64,000 bases of DNA from Mycobacterium sp. IDR2000157661 (GTDB lineage Bacteria > Actinomycetota > Actinomycetes > Mycobacteriales > Mycobacteriaceae): the NCBI RefSeq assembly GCF_022317005.1, contig NZ_CP081006.1:806001-870000 (forward strand). Direction: 5' to 3'. A model generated the notes under the pieces. That model saw only the letters and a list, made by a program, of their open reading frames with translations. It was not told the origin of the DNA and made no database searches. Made by a program: the position numbers and the translations under genes. Below, piece by piece: positions 42,478 to 51,756 of the stretch (position 1 is the first letter of the stretch; each line of letters begins with the position of its first letter).

Positions 42478-44211
42478 GTGGCGTCGACCTTGAAGGAGCT
42501 CAAGCAGTGGCCGCCTGAGATCGCCGACCTGGCTCAGTCAGCGCGTGATGCCGCCGAAAACCACACCGACTCCGTTGACTTCTATCGCTCGTTGATTGCC
42601 GTGTCGACCTGGGAGGGGGAAGGTGCCCAGGCGGCCAGGTTCGCGATGGCGGCCGCGGCCGGTGACCATGAGGGCGCGGCAGACAATCTCGGCACAGCGG
42701 CGAACCGGATGGAACTCGTCCATCAGGACGCCGAGAACCTCGCCGGAACAATCAAGGACATCCTCGACGACGCCGCCGCCCACCCGGCGATCCGGGTAAA
42801 CGAGTCGACCAATCAGGTGATTCCGCCCGACACGAGTCACATGACACAGGAATACGCCGCACAGGTGACCGCCAAGGTCTCCGATCTCCGGGAGCGCATT
42901 GGGGCCGCGCTCGCCGACGGTGAGCGGATCGACGCCGAACTGGCGGGTGCGATAACCTCCGCCGGCGGTCGCGCCGGGCCGGCGGTGAAGACGGCGGCTT
43001 CGTTGGACGATCTGCTGCTCCCGGAGGACGGCGGTCGACGTAGCGACGCCGACCGCGGCGAGCCTCACCCCGCACCGGACGGTCTCGACAATGCCCTCGA
43101 TCAACTTGCCGGAGGATCCGGCGAGGGAACCGCTTTTCCCAAGCCCGGCGAAGCCGCCGATGGCCCGGCCGCCGGGCCGGTCCCGCTTAGTCCAGCGAAG
43201 GTCGAACAGTTCAGAGATCTTGCCCGACAGACGATGCTGCGCCAAGGGGTGCCGCCAGATCAGGCGGAGCAGCGACTCGACGCGATGGTCGCCGCAGCGC
43301 AGAAGCCTCTCAGCGGGCAGAAGCCGCCCGAGCGCGCACCGATGCCGTCGCCGGGCTTTTCAAATGGCTTCGCGGATGGCTGGTTCAACGCCGAAGAGAA
43401 CATCAAGGACCTCGTCGGGGCGAACGGGTGGGAAGAGCTGAAACGGGCCTGGGCCGACATGGCCGAAGGCAGCTGGGAACGAATCACCAACCCGATCGAC
43501 ACCTGGAGCGCGGAGGCCGAGCACTTGTTGACCCACCCCGAGCATTTCCTGGGTGAGCTCGCCGGCGAAACCTCCCTCACAGCGCCGGCCGCCATGTTCG
43601 GCGGTGAAGCCGCGCTGGGGCTACGGGGGGCCGGAGCGGCCATCCCCGACGACGTCATCGATATGCCAAGTCAGACAGGCACAGTCGAGCAGTCGACTCC
43701 GACTCCGGTCGGTGGCACCTTCGGCGGCCAATTTCCTGATGTGCCAGCGGCTGCACCACTCGCAGTCGAATCTCCGCTTTTCGACGGCTACGACCCGACA
43801 CCCCCGGGTCCGGAGTTCACCAACCCCGACGGCAGTCTCATCTACCCGGATGCGAACCTGCCGAGTAAGCCATATGCGGTGCCGGGCACGATTAACCCCG
43901 ACGCTGACTTACCCGCTGGCACCGTAGTGGACCGATTCGGCAGCCCGGGTGGTGCGTGGCTGTCAACTGACGGAACGCCCTTTGCCGAACGGGCGCTACC
44001 CCCAGACAGCACCTTGAAGCCCTATCATCGGTACGTCGTCAACGATCCCGCTCTGCTCCCATCCGGATACCACATCGAGCAGTCCCAGGTTGCACCCTGG
44101 TTCCATCAACCAGGTGGTGGTACCCAGTATCGGATTATCGGGCCCGACGGACGCGACGCTCCGGTGCAAGATCTACTTGACTCGCAGTTCTTCAGGAAAG
44201 CCGGTGGATAG
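42478..44211 (+). CDS. Type VII-secreted toxin with C-terminal TNT (NAD+ glycohydrolase) domain, CpnT-like
   Basis: 577 aa. N-terminal helical ESX-type domain (residues about 1-110, with the W-x-G-like turn STWEGEGAQAAR), a Pro/Gly-rich linker (about 150-440), and a C-terminal TNT domain (about 485-577): DRFGSPGGAWLSTDG starting at D485, TPFAERALPP, YHRYVV and GGGTQYRI with Q550. In M. tuberculosis CpnT, the matching Arg, Tyr and Gln residues form the NAD+-cleaving site. GTG 42478. It is followed with a one-base overlap by an Imm61-like gene, completing a toxin-immunity pair. Confidence 0.88.
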   Translation: MASTLKELKQWPPEIADLAQSARDAAENHTDSVDFYRSLIAVSTWEGEGAQAARFAMAAAAGDHEGAADNLGTAANRMELVHQDAENLAGTIKDILDDAAAHPAIRVNESTNQVIPPDTSHMTQEYAAQVTAKVSDLRERIGAALADGERIDAELAGAITSAGGRAGPAVKTAASLDDLLLPEDGGRRSDADRGEPHPAPDGLDNALDQLAGGSGEGTAFPKPGEAADGPAAGPVPLSPAKVEQFRDLARQTMLRQGVPPDQAEQRLDAMVAAAQKPLSGQKPPERAPMPSPGFSNGFADGWFNAEENIKDLVGANGWEELKRAWADMAEGSWERITNPIDTWSAEAEHLLTHPEHFLGELAGETSLTAPAAMFGGEAALGLRGAGAAIPDDVIDMPSQTGTVEQSTPTPVGGTFGGQFPDVPAAAPLAVESPLFDGYDPTPPGPEFTNPDGSLIYPDANLPSKPYAVPGTINPDADLPAGTVVDRFGSPGGAWLSTDGTPFAERALPPDSTLKPYHRYVVNDPALLPSGYHIEQSQVAPWFHQPGGGTQYRIIGPDGRDAPVQDLLDSQFFRKAGG

Positions 44212-44690
44212 TGGTCGATTTCTCTCGCTTGTCGAACGACTGGATCATGTGGTCGAACATGAGCCAGTTAGCGAACGCATTAGTGTCTACCGATTGCGAC
44301 GGCGCACAGATCTGCTTCAAGTCTGAGGACGGATCCTTCTACCTCAGACAAGAGGCCGGTCGATGGATACTCGATCAAGTCGACGAACGTGGCCAACGAC
44401 ACGACGACGCGGCCAGCTTCTCGTCTTTCGAACTGGCCGAGAAGTACCTCATCTGGAACTGGGCGTCCGTAGCACGCAGCGCAATCGGCGCGCCGGGACT
44501 CGGACGTGCGCTGCACGCACTCGGCTTCAATCCCGAAGTCCGAGTAGACCAGCTACGAGAAGGCATCTATAGACTGACTTCTCCGTTCGGCGACGCGGTT
44601 GTGATGGGAGTGCCGGCGACGATTTTCAGCCACCTGATGTCGAAATCTGTGGACGACATCGAGCAGATGGTTCGTCAGGATCTGAAGTAG
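44211..44690 (+). CDS. Imm61-like immunity protein (IFT-type) for the TNT toxin
   Basis: 159 aa. GTG 44211 shares one base with the toxin stop (TAGTG), so translation is coupled. Sequence pattern (CDGAQICFKSEDGSFYLRQE, FSSFELAEKYLIW, GIYRLTSPFGDAVVMGV) matches the Imm61 family that contains IFT, the antitoxin of TNT. Cytoplasmic, expected to bind and block the NAD+ site of the toxin. Confidence 0.85.
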   Translation: MVDFSRLSNDWIMWSNMSQLANALVSTDCDGAQICFKSEDGSFYLRQEAGRWILDQVDERGQRHDDAASFSSFELAEKYLIWNWASVARSAIGAPGLGRALHALGFNPEVRVDQLREGIYRLTSPFGDAVVMGVPATIFSHLMSKSVDDIEQMVRQDLK

Positions 44691-44720
44691 CGAGTTCTTC
44701 ATGCCAAAGGGATTAGGCCA

Positions 44721-44868
44721 CGTTCACCGAGACGCCACGCCGAAACGCAGCGGCCTGACGGCAAGGTCTACTACTCCACCCCGTTCGGCGACACCAGAGA
44801 CGGCAAACAGAAGCTGTTCCTGCTTGAACGCGAAAGCGTTCGGTGCATGACGGTCGTTGCGGGCTGGT
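44721..44868 (+). pseudogene. Orphan fragment downstream of the immunity gene
   Basis: An untranslated-looking stretch whose frame 3 reads AETQRPDGKVYYSTPFGD then TRDGKQKLFLLERESV before a stop at about 44868, with no start codon or ribosome site. It looks like the degraded tail of a toxin or immunity gene, as in other polymorphic-toxin loci that accumulate orphan cassettes. The family is not recognised. Confidence 0.35.
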
Positions 44869-44936
44869 GATCCTGGGCCCGCATTCATTCGGCGACTTGC
44901 ACGCGTCGCTCGGACCTCGACGCCTATCATCGCGTC

Positions 44937-45353
44937 GTGACCGCAGGAAATGAGGCGTCCTCCGAATCCCTCGCCGAAGCTCTGTCGAAAGCGGGCATTC
45001 CCATCGAGAATCACGCATTCATCATGGACGTCACAACCGCGATCGGCATCGCGGGGTACCGCACGATGCGGAACTCCCGCAAGACGTATATCGTCGCCAA
45101 GCGACGCGACGGTAAACCAGATCTGCATATCTACTGGGGATTCACGAACGGCTTCGAAGAGGAGGAGCTCAAGCGGATCGCCAATGGCGCAACTCGAAAG
45201 CGAAGCTCTCGGCGAGGAACGTGGTATGTCGAGCACCCACTCACGAAAGTGCATTCCGGCGGCGAACGCTCACGAAGCACACGCCGGGAAGCCGGCTTCT
45301 GTGACTGCGGTATGCAGCTGTCATTGACTGGTGCATGTGCGAACTGCGACTAG
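44937..45353 (+). CDS. Hypothetical protein with C-terminal zinc-ribbon-like cysteines (138 aa)
   Basis: GTG 44937. Residues 1-90 are mixed alpha/beta (YRTMRNSRKTYIVAKRRDGK, DLHIYWGFTNGFEEEELKRI). The C-terminus carries CDCG...CANC (C-x-C-x8-C-x2-C), a possible zinc ribbon. No family recognised. Its neighbourhood (toxin module and NERD helicase) does not define its role. Confidence 0.65.
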   Translation: MTAGNEASSESLAEALSKAGIPIENHAFIMDVTTAIGIAGYRTMRNSRKTYIVAKRRDGKPDLHIYWGFTNGFEEEELKRIANGATRKRSSRRGTWYVEHPLTKVHSGGERSRSTRREAGFCDCGMQLSLTGACANCD

Positions 45354-45400
45354 ACGTCAGTCTCGCGGATCTGAATCGGTGAGCGAACCGCGCGTCGTCT

Positions 45401-47062
45401 TTACGGCGGCGTCGGAATATTCAGCCGCCGCGCCAGATCCGGTCCGCCGACCTCGCGGATGAAGGCGGGATCTCCGCACACGACGAGTCGGTCGCGCGCA
45501 CGAGACAACCCGACGTAGAGCCGTTCGCGGGAGCGCTCGAACTGGCTCGAGTCGTTGACCACCAGCACCACCGCGCGCCGTTCGAGACCCTTGAAGCCGA
45601 GCACGTGGCCGTAGAACACCTGGTCGGTGTCCCAGAAGGTGTCCCAGTACGCCTTGTGCCCTTCCTTCTGCCGCTCGGCCTGCTCGGGATGCCGACTGCC
45701 GGTGGTCAACAACGCGAGATCCTCAGGCCGCCAACCCTCTTCGAGCAGCGCCTCGATCTGATCGTCACCGACGTTCATCGCGTCCTGGCGGCTGCAGGCG
45801 ACGAACTCGACGGCCGGGCCCTCCCCGCCCAGGAACCGCATCGGGTGGTCGACGAGTGGCTGAAAGGCGTTGGCGATCTGGCGGGTGTTGCGCAGGTTGT
45901 GGTCGAGGATCAGCGGCACCAGCGGTACCGGCGGGGAGCCGTACCGGTTGAACACGCGCTGCCCCTCGTCGGTGAACACGTACAGGCCACCCTCGTCGGG
46001 ATCCTTAAGCGCGATCAGCAGCGGTTCCCACCAGGAGTCGGCGAAGTCCTGCGCCTCGTCGACGACGATGGAGTCGAATCGGTTTCCGGGTTCGAGTTGT
46101 GTTGCCAGCTCGGCCATTTGCAGCGGAAGGTCTTGCTCCCAGAACTTGACGGTCTCTTCGGTGCGCAGCGACTCGTCGGGTCCCTCGGGCGCGCCCCACT
46201 GCACACCGAGGGCATGGAACTCGCCGACGTAGCCCGGCTGCTGGCGCCGTGGCCAGGTGGCGCAGATGCGCTCCAGATACGACGCGAGGCCGTGCGAGTA
46301 GCAGACGAGGGCCACGCGCTGACCGCGCTGGGCCAGGCGCCGGGCCTGCTCCATCGCCAGGAACGTCTTGCCGCTGCCCGCGCCGCCGCGAACCTCGATG
46401 CGGTTGAGCAGCCGGGTGGCGTCCAGGATGACGGCCTGGTGCTCGGTGAGCGCATCGGCGGCGTCCTCGTTGGCCAGGGCCCGGGCGACGACGTCACGTT
46501 GCGGCAGTCCGCGACCGCTGAGCGCGGTGATGATCTGGTCGATGCCGTCCTTGGCGAGCAGCGGCCGGTCGAGCTCCTGGCGGAGCAGAACGTAGCGCAG
46601 CTTGTCGGCGAGCTTGGGCAGGTCGGTGCGGTCGACGACCTTCCAGCGCGGGCAGTCGGGCAGCCCGAAGTCGGCGGGCAGTTCGGTGTTGGGCAGCACC
46701 ACGATGTGGTCCCAGCGCAGCCGGGGCTGCGTCCAGCGGGGGTCGTTCTCGATGTAGTCGCGCAGGGCGTAGCAGGCTTCGCGGGCCTGACGGACCGGAT
46801 GAATTGTGTGCTGATGCCCCCCGCGTTTCTGGCGCCAGTGCTCGCCGTCGTGCCAGACCTCGCCGCCCTTGACCTCCAGGCACGCGATGCCTGCGCCCTC
46901 GATCGCGACGACGAAGTCGACCTCGTGGTCCTTGAGGTGGTCGGTGACGCGCTGGCCGGCGATGACGAGGTCGTTGGGCTGAAGCTGCTCGAGCAGCGCC
47001 TGGTAGACGCGGCGCTCGGCGCGGTTGGCCAGCCGCGGGGTGTCGGTGGGCGTGATCGTCAT
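45401..47062 (-). CDS. NERD nuclease-domain / UvrD-like helicase protein
   Basis: 553 aa. N-terminal NERD (nuclease-related) domain, about residues 15-130, with HEVDFVVAIEGAGIACLEVKGGEVW showing the D and ExK residues of the fold. Then an SF1 helicase: Walker A GGAGSGKTF at about 226-234, Walker B VVDEAQDF, and C-terminal YVGLSRARDRL. DNA repair or defence have been proposed for such fusions; no specific role is shown here. ATG 47062. Confidence 0.9.
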   Translation of the reverse strand: MTITPTDTPRLANRAERRVYQALLEQLQPNDLVIAGQRVTDHLKDHEVDFVVAIEGAGIACLEVKGGEVWHDGEHWRQKRGGHQHTIHPVRQAREACYALRDYIENDPRWTQPRLRWDHIVVLPNTELPADFGLPDCPRWKVVDRTDLPKLADKLRYVLLRQELDRPLLAKDGIDQIITALSGRGLPQRDVVARALANEDAADALTEHQAVILDATRLLNRIEVRGGAGSGKTFLAMEQARRLAQRGQRVALVCYSHGLASYLERICATWPRRQQPGYVGEFHALGVQWGAPEGPDESLRTEETVKFWEQDLPLQMAELATQLEPGNRFDSIVVDEAQDFADSWWEPLLIALKDPDEGGLYVFTDEGQRVFNRYGSPPVPLVPLILDHNLRNTRQIANAFQPLVDHPMRFLGGEGPAVEFVACSRQDAMNVGDDQIEALLEEGWRPEDLALLTTGSRHPEQAERQKEGHKAYWDTFWDTDQVFYGHVLGFKGLERRAVVLVVNDSSQFERSRERLYVGLSRARDRLVVCGDPAFIREVGGPDLARRLNIPTPP

Positions 47063-47215
47063 CGGCGCGCTGTGCTCTCGAACCGCGACGACATGTCCAA
47101 CCCCTCCCCGTGAGTGTTGTTGCCGATGGTAGCGACCGGCCCCGACAAGCCCGGTTGGTGTCCGGTCAGGATTTCGTCACGGTTGGCGACCCAGCGCGGT
47201 CAGTACGGTGGCGAC

Positions 47216-48187
47216 ATGAAGTACCTGCAGATAACCGGACTGGGATCGGTCAGTCGAATCGGCCTGGGCACGTGGCAGTTCGGTTCGCCGGAGTGGGGGT
47301 ACGGCAGCAGCTACGCCGCCGGACCGGCTCGCGAGATCGTGACCCGGGCCCGCGATCTGGGTGTCACCTTGTTCGACACCGCCGAGATCTACGGCTACGG
47401 CAGGAGCGAGCGCATCCTGGCCGAGGCGCTCGGCGACGGGCGCGGCGATGTGTTGTTGGCCAGCAAGGTGTTCGCGATCGCCCCGTTTCCGCCGGTCGTC
47501 AGGCATCGCGCGGCGGCCAGTGCCAAGCGGTTACAGCTGAACTGCATTCCGCTGTACCAGATCCATCAACCCAACCCGCTGGTCCCCGATTCGGTGATCA
47601 TGCCGGCAATGCGTGAGCTGCTCGACAGCGGACGCATCGGCGCGGCGGGGGTGTCGAACTACTCGCTGGAGCGATGGCGCAAGGCCGACGAGGCGCTCGG
47701 CCGGCCGGTGATCAGCAACCAGGTGCACTTCTCGCTGGCCCACCCTCAGCCGCTGGAGCGCCTGGTGCCGTTCGCCGAGCGGGAGAACCGCATGGTGATC
47801 GCCTACAGCCCGCTGGCGCAGGGTTTGCTAGGCGGGAAGTACGGCGTCGACAACCGCCCCAGCGGCGTGCGTCGATACAACCCGCTGTTCGGCACCGAGA
47901 ACCTCCACCGGGTGGAGCCGCTGTTGACCACGCTGCGCGACGTGGCCGCCGAGGTCGGCGCGAAGCCGGCGCAGGTTGCGCTGGCGTGGTTGGTGAGCCT
48001 GCCCGGGGTGGTCGCCATTCCCGGGGCCTCCAGCGTCGAGCAACTCGAATTCAACGTCGCCGCCGCCGAGATCGAGCTGAGCGCCGAGTCACAGGACGCG
48101 CTGACCGCCGCGGCGCGGGCCTTTCGGCCGGTGTCATTTCGCCGCAGCTTCGCCGACACCGTCCGCGAGAAGATCGGCCGCCGCTGA
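47216..48187 (+). CDS. Aldo/keto reductase
   Basis: 323 aa (beta/alpha)8 NADPH-dependent reductase. Catalytic tetrad segments: FDTAEIYGYG (Asp, Tyr), LLASKV (Lys) and YQIHQP (His); the NADPH-binding C-terminal IPGASSVEQLEFNV is present. ATG 47216; the in-frame longer version to 47114 has no family sequence. Substrate unknown. Confidence 0.92.
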   Translation: MKYLQITGLGSVSRIGLGTWQFGSPEWGYGSSYAAGPAREIVTRARDLGVTLFDTAEIYGYGRSERILAEALGDGRGDVLLASKVFAIAPFPPVVRHRAAASAKRLQLNCIPLYQIHQPNPLVPDSVIMPAMRELLDSGRIGAAGVSNYSLERWRKADEALGRPVISNQVHFSLAHPQPLERLVPFAERENRMVIAYSPLAQGLLGGKYGVDNRPSGVRRYNPLFGTENLHRVEPLLTTLRDVAAEVGAKPAQVALAWLVSLPGVVAIPGASSVEQLEFNVAAAEIELSAESQDALTAAARAFRPVSFRRSFADTVREKIGRR

Positions 48188-48324
48188 CCAAGCAAAGTTG
48201 ACGTCACGCCGTCGGGGGCGGCGATGGCCTCGCGAACCAGGGCAAACTCCCCGTTCTTCGCACGCGGTAATTGTCGTCGGCGTAATGTCACGTCGCCACA
48301 CCCGCACGCGGCGAGGAGCGCCCG

Positions 48325-50775
48325 ATGGCTTACGCCCGACATGTTGCCCGGTTCGGCGCGTTGGCGGTCACCCTCTCGGTCGGGGCCGCGCTCGCCACCA
48401 TGCCCGCAGTGGCGATCGCAGAGCCGACGGACTCCGGCTCGTCGTCGCCGTCCAATCCGGGGCCGGGCGGTGCTGGTGCGCCGGCCGGCGAGGCCGACGG
48501 CGCGAAGGAGTCGGCTCCGGGGCCGAACGCGCCACCGGACTCCACGAAGTTCTCCGAGGCCGACGCCGACGTCGACGCCGTCGACACCGCCGCCGAGGAG
48601 GCCGGGGAGGAGAGCGCCTTCGGCGGCGATGAGAACGAGCTTGCCGCCGCCACGCTTGGGGACGAGAACGTCGTCCCCGCCGCGGGTGAGGCGGGCACGT
48701 TGCCGGTGAACCAGGAAGGTGCCGACCCGCCCGTCACCGGTGACGACTCGAGCATCGCCGAGTCCGACGGGCAACCGGTGGGCCATCGCGCACGAACCTT
48801 CAGCCAGCCTGACGCCTTCGCCGATGTCCAGTCGACGGACGGCACCGAGAAGCCCTCTCCGACAACGCAATCTACAGAACTCCTGCGCACCGGCACCGCG
48901 GCGGAGGAGCCTGCACTGCACACCGTGGCGTTGGCGGCCCCGCTTGCGACGTCCAGCACGCGCACGCCGCCCGTGGCGGTGGTCACGCCGCCGCGGCCGA
49001 CCTTCGCGGACATCCTCGAGGAGCCCCACACCTTCCTCGTCAATGTGACCGCGCACCTGGTGAACTCCGTGCTGCAGGCGCTGCTGGCGCCGCTGGGTCC
49101 GGGTTCCCCCGCGCAGTCGCCGGTGCTGTGGGCGTTGCTGGCGTACGTGCGCGACGAGTTCCGGCGCATCCTGCTCCCGCACACCTCGCCGACGCCGGCG
49201 AGTCCCACCCTGCTGCAGGCGCCCAACCTTCTGGTCAACCCGGGCGCCGAAATCGGTGACCCGTCTCTGTCGGGCTACAGCGCCGTGACCGTCCCGGGCT
49301 GGACACTCGCCGGCACTCCGACGGTCATCGAGTACGACACCCCACGCCGGTTCCCGGTGCCCACGCCATCGCCTGGGCCGGTGCTGCCGAACCTGCTGGC
49401 GTTTCCCGGGCACGGCGGGGCCATCCCGATTCCTCCCGACAGTGGGCGGCAGTTCTTCGGCGGTGGGCCGGTGGCGGATTCCGCCCTGAGACAGCACGTC
49501 GACCTCAGCGCCGCCGCCGACGCGATCGACAACCGTTCGGGAGGAGTGCAATACGAGCTGAGTGGTGACCTCGGCGGCTTCCTGATCGACCCGTCCCGCG
49601 CCAAGGTCACCGTGACATTCCTCAACCAAAACGGCGTCGCCTTAGGCACCGGATCGCTGAAGCCGGTCACGGCGTGGGACCGCCTGTTCGCGACCGGGCT
49701 GCTGCACCGCCGCACCGTCGGGACGATCCCGGTCGGAACCCGCGCGGCTCAAGTGGTGGTGTCGTTCGATGACCGCAACCCCGTTCTGGGCAACTACAAC
49801 AACGCCTACGCCGACAACCTGTCGTTCAAGGTCGACGCTGACGGCCTGTCCGCGGCGCCGCTGATACGGCCGGATTCGACTGTGGGACAACTCGATCACG
49901 TCTTCATGGTGTACTTGGAGAACAAGGGGGTGTCTCAGATCGTCGGCAGCCCGAACGCCCCCTACCTGAACCTTCTGATCGACAACTACGGATATGCGTC
50001 GAACTACTACGGCCTCACCCACCCGAGCGATCCGAACTACTATCCGATCATCGGCGGGTCGGACTTCGGCATCAACTACAACTGTCCGTCGAACTGCTTC
50101 CCGGCCGGGACGCCGACCCTGGTGCAGCGCCTCGACGAGGTGGGCAAGACGTGGGCCGGCTACGCGGAGGGTGGCGGCGGCTACAGCACGCCGACCGACC
50201 GGCTGCCCTTCCTCGCCTTCAGCGACATCTACAACGATCCCCAACTCGTCGCGACACACCTCTTCGACATCTCGCAGCTCCAGCAGGGCCTCGCCGATCC
50301 CACCACCGCCCCGAATTTCGTGTGGTTCGCCGCCGACGACGCCACGAACATGGAAGGCCCCACCGACTTTCCGATCGGGATCCTACGGTGGGTGCTGGGC
50401 TTCTTGAGCCCTGCCCATCAGTACAACGTCAAGGCTGGCGACGATTGGCTCCAAGGTCCGCTGACCACCATCTTCAACTCGCCGACGTGGCAGGATCCGG
50501 CCAGAAGGAGCGCCATCTTCATCACGTTCGACGAGGACTACAACAACCTGTCGACCGGTGTGGGCAACGAAGGCAACCACATCGTCACGATCGTCATCCC
50601 GTCGGCGGGGGCCGTAGCGGATGGGATGCGCAGCGGCTCGTTCGTCGCTGATGACCACTACAACCACTACAGTCTGCTGCGCACCATCGAGGATTCGCTC
50701 GGACTGGCCCCAGTGACCAACAATGACCGATACGCCGTTCCCATGAACGGATTCTGGGAGGTGAAGGCCGCGTAG
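48325..50775 (+). CDS. Exported phosphoesterase-family protein with long acidic N-terminal region
   Basis: 816 aa, ATG 48325 with GGAG ribosome site. Signal peptide (cleavage after about AIAEP). Residues 35-230 are low-complexity, acidic and Pro/Ala/Thr-rich, as in mycobacterial secreted proteins with a disordered stalk. Residues 290-500 form a beta-sandwich-like part (LLVNPGAEIGDPSLSG). Residues 520-816 are the phosphoesterase (acid phosphatase/phospholipase C superfamily) domain: LDHVFMVYLENKGVSQIVGS, PSDPNYYPIIGGS, FITFDEDYNN and DHYNHYSLLRTIED with metal-site residues. Confidence 0.88.
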   Translation: MAYARHVARFGALAVTLSVGAALATMPAVAIAEPTDSGSSSPSNPGPGGAGAPAGEADGAKESAPGPNAPPDSTKFSEADADVDAVDTAAEEAGEESAFGGDENELAAATLGDENVVPAAGEAGTLPVNQEGADPPVTGDDSSIAESDGQPVGHRARTFSQPDAFADVQSTDGTEKPSPTTQSTELLRTGTAAEEPALHTVALAAPLATSSTRTPPVAVVTPPRPTFADILEEPHTFLVNVTAHLVNSVLQALLAPLGPGSPAQSPVLWALLAYVRDEFRRILLPHTSPTPASPTLLQAPNLLVNPGAEIGDPSLSGYSAVTVPGWTLAGTPTVIEYDTPRRFPVPTPSPGPVLPNLLAFPGHGGAIPIPPDSGRQFFGGGPVADSALRQHVDLSAAADAIDNRSGGVQYELSGDLGGFLIDPSRAKVTVTFLNQNGVALGTGSLKPVTAWDRLFATGLLHRRTVGTIPVGTRAAQVVVSFDDRNPVLGNYNNAYADNLSFKVDADGLSAAPLIRPDSTVGQLDHVFMVYLENKGVSQIVGSPNAPYLNLLIDNYGYASNYYGLTHPSDPNYYPIIGGSDFGINYNCPSNCFPAGTPTLVQRLDEVGKTWAGYAEGGGGYSTPTDRLPFLAFSDIYNDPQLVATHLFDISQLQQGLADPTTAPNFVWFAADDATNMEGPTDFPIGILRWVLGFLSPAHQYNVKAGDDWLQGPLTTIFNSPTWQDPARRSAIFITFDEDYNNLSTGVGNEGNHIVTIVIPSAGAVADGMRSGSFVADDHYNHYSLLRTIEDSLGLAPVTNNDRYAVPMNGFWEVKAA

Positions 50776-50790
50776 GCCTTCGAGCCGGGG

Positions 50791-51756
50791 CTAATTCGTC
50801 AGCAGACCCTGCTCGATCAGCCAGTCTCGCGCCACGATCGCGGGGTCGGCGCCGTCGTTGTCCACCTTGGCGTTGAGCGCCAGCATCGTCTCGTTGGTGA
50901 GCAGCGGATTGAGTTGGGCGAAGATCTCCGCCAGCTCCGGATGGGCGGTCAGCAGGTCGGTGTTGACCACCTCGGTGAGGTTGTAGAGCGGGAAGAACTG
51001 CCGGTCGTCCTCGAGCACCCGCAGGTCCAGTGCGGGGATCCGGCCGTCGGTGGTGAACACCTCACCGAAGTTGCATTCGCCGTTGGCGGTCGCGGTGTAG
51101 ATCACGCCCGTGTCCAGGGTGGTGACGCGGCCGATGGCGTCTCTACTCAACCCGTAGGCCTCCAGCATCGGGATGAAACCGTCGTTGCGGCTGGCGAATT
51201 CGCTTTCCACACAGAACGTGAGCTCCTCCTTGGGCAGCCGCTGAAGATCGGAGAGCTTGGTGACGCCGAGTCGTTCGGCCTCGCTCTCGCGGATCGCGAA
51301 GGCGTAGGTGTTGTTCATCGGCGCCGGCGGCAGCCACGTCAGGCCGTTGGCTTGGTCTGCTTCGTTGACGGCCTTCCACTGCTCCACCGGGTTCTTGATC
51401 GGCTCCTCGTTGCCGAGGTAGTTGATCCACCCGGTGCCGGTGTACTCCGGCGACACGTTCGCCTCGCCGCTGAGCATGGCCTGGCGCACACCGAAGCTGC
51501 CGGGTGTGTTGGTCTGGTTCGTGACGTCCGCGCCCGCCGTCGCCAGGATGATCGAGAGCATGTTCCCCAGGATCAGCTGCTCGGTGAAATCCTTTGCTGC
51601 GACGGTGATCTCGACACCCTCCAGGGAGTCGTAGTGCTTGATGGTTCCGGGGTTGGCTTCCAGCACCGCTCCGCTGGCCGAGCGCAACCCACAGCCGGCG
51701 ACGAGTACCAGGCACATCAGCAGCACGCCGCCCAGGCGAGCCGTGCGCGCGCCCAT
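50791..51756 (-). CDS. Glycine-betaine/choline ABC transporter substrate-binding lipoprotein (OpuC/ProX-like)
   Basis: 321 aa. Lipobox VLVAGC with C22. Mature domain belongs to the OpuAC/OsmF type: VAAKDFTEQLILGNMLSIIL, a typical quaternary-amine site segment YTGTGWINYLG, and FTTDGRIPALDL. Binds an osmolyte such as glycine betaine, carnitine or choline at the membrane. Last gene of the minus-strand operon; its ATG shares a base with the upstream permease stop. Confidence 0.92.
   Translation of the reverse strand: MGARTARLGGVLLMCLVLVAGCGLRSASGAVLEANPGTIKHYDSLEGVEITVAAKDFTEQLILGNMLSIILATAGADVTNQTNTPGSFGVRQAMLSGEANVSPEYTGTGWINYLGNEEPIKNPVEQWKAVNEADQANGLTWLPPAPMNNTYAFAIRESEAERLGVTKLSDLQRLPKEELTFCVESEFASRNDGFIPMLEAYGLSRDAIGRVTTLDTGVIYTATANGECNFGEVFTTDGRIPALDLRVLEDDRQFFPLYNLTEVVNTDLLTAHPELAEIFAQLNPLLTNETMLALNAKVDNDGADPAIVARDWLIEQGLLTN

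Noticed and set aside
45605..47113. 502-codon plus-strand frame opposite the NERD helicase
   Set aside because: Antisense shadow of a gene with clear Walker and NERD motifs; the translation has no domain.
47803..49629. 608-codon minus-strand frame opposite the exported phosphoesterase
   Set aside because: Arg/Gly-rich shadow; the plus strand has a signal peptide and a recognised domain.
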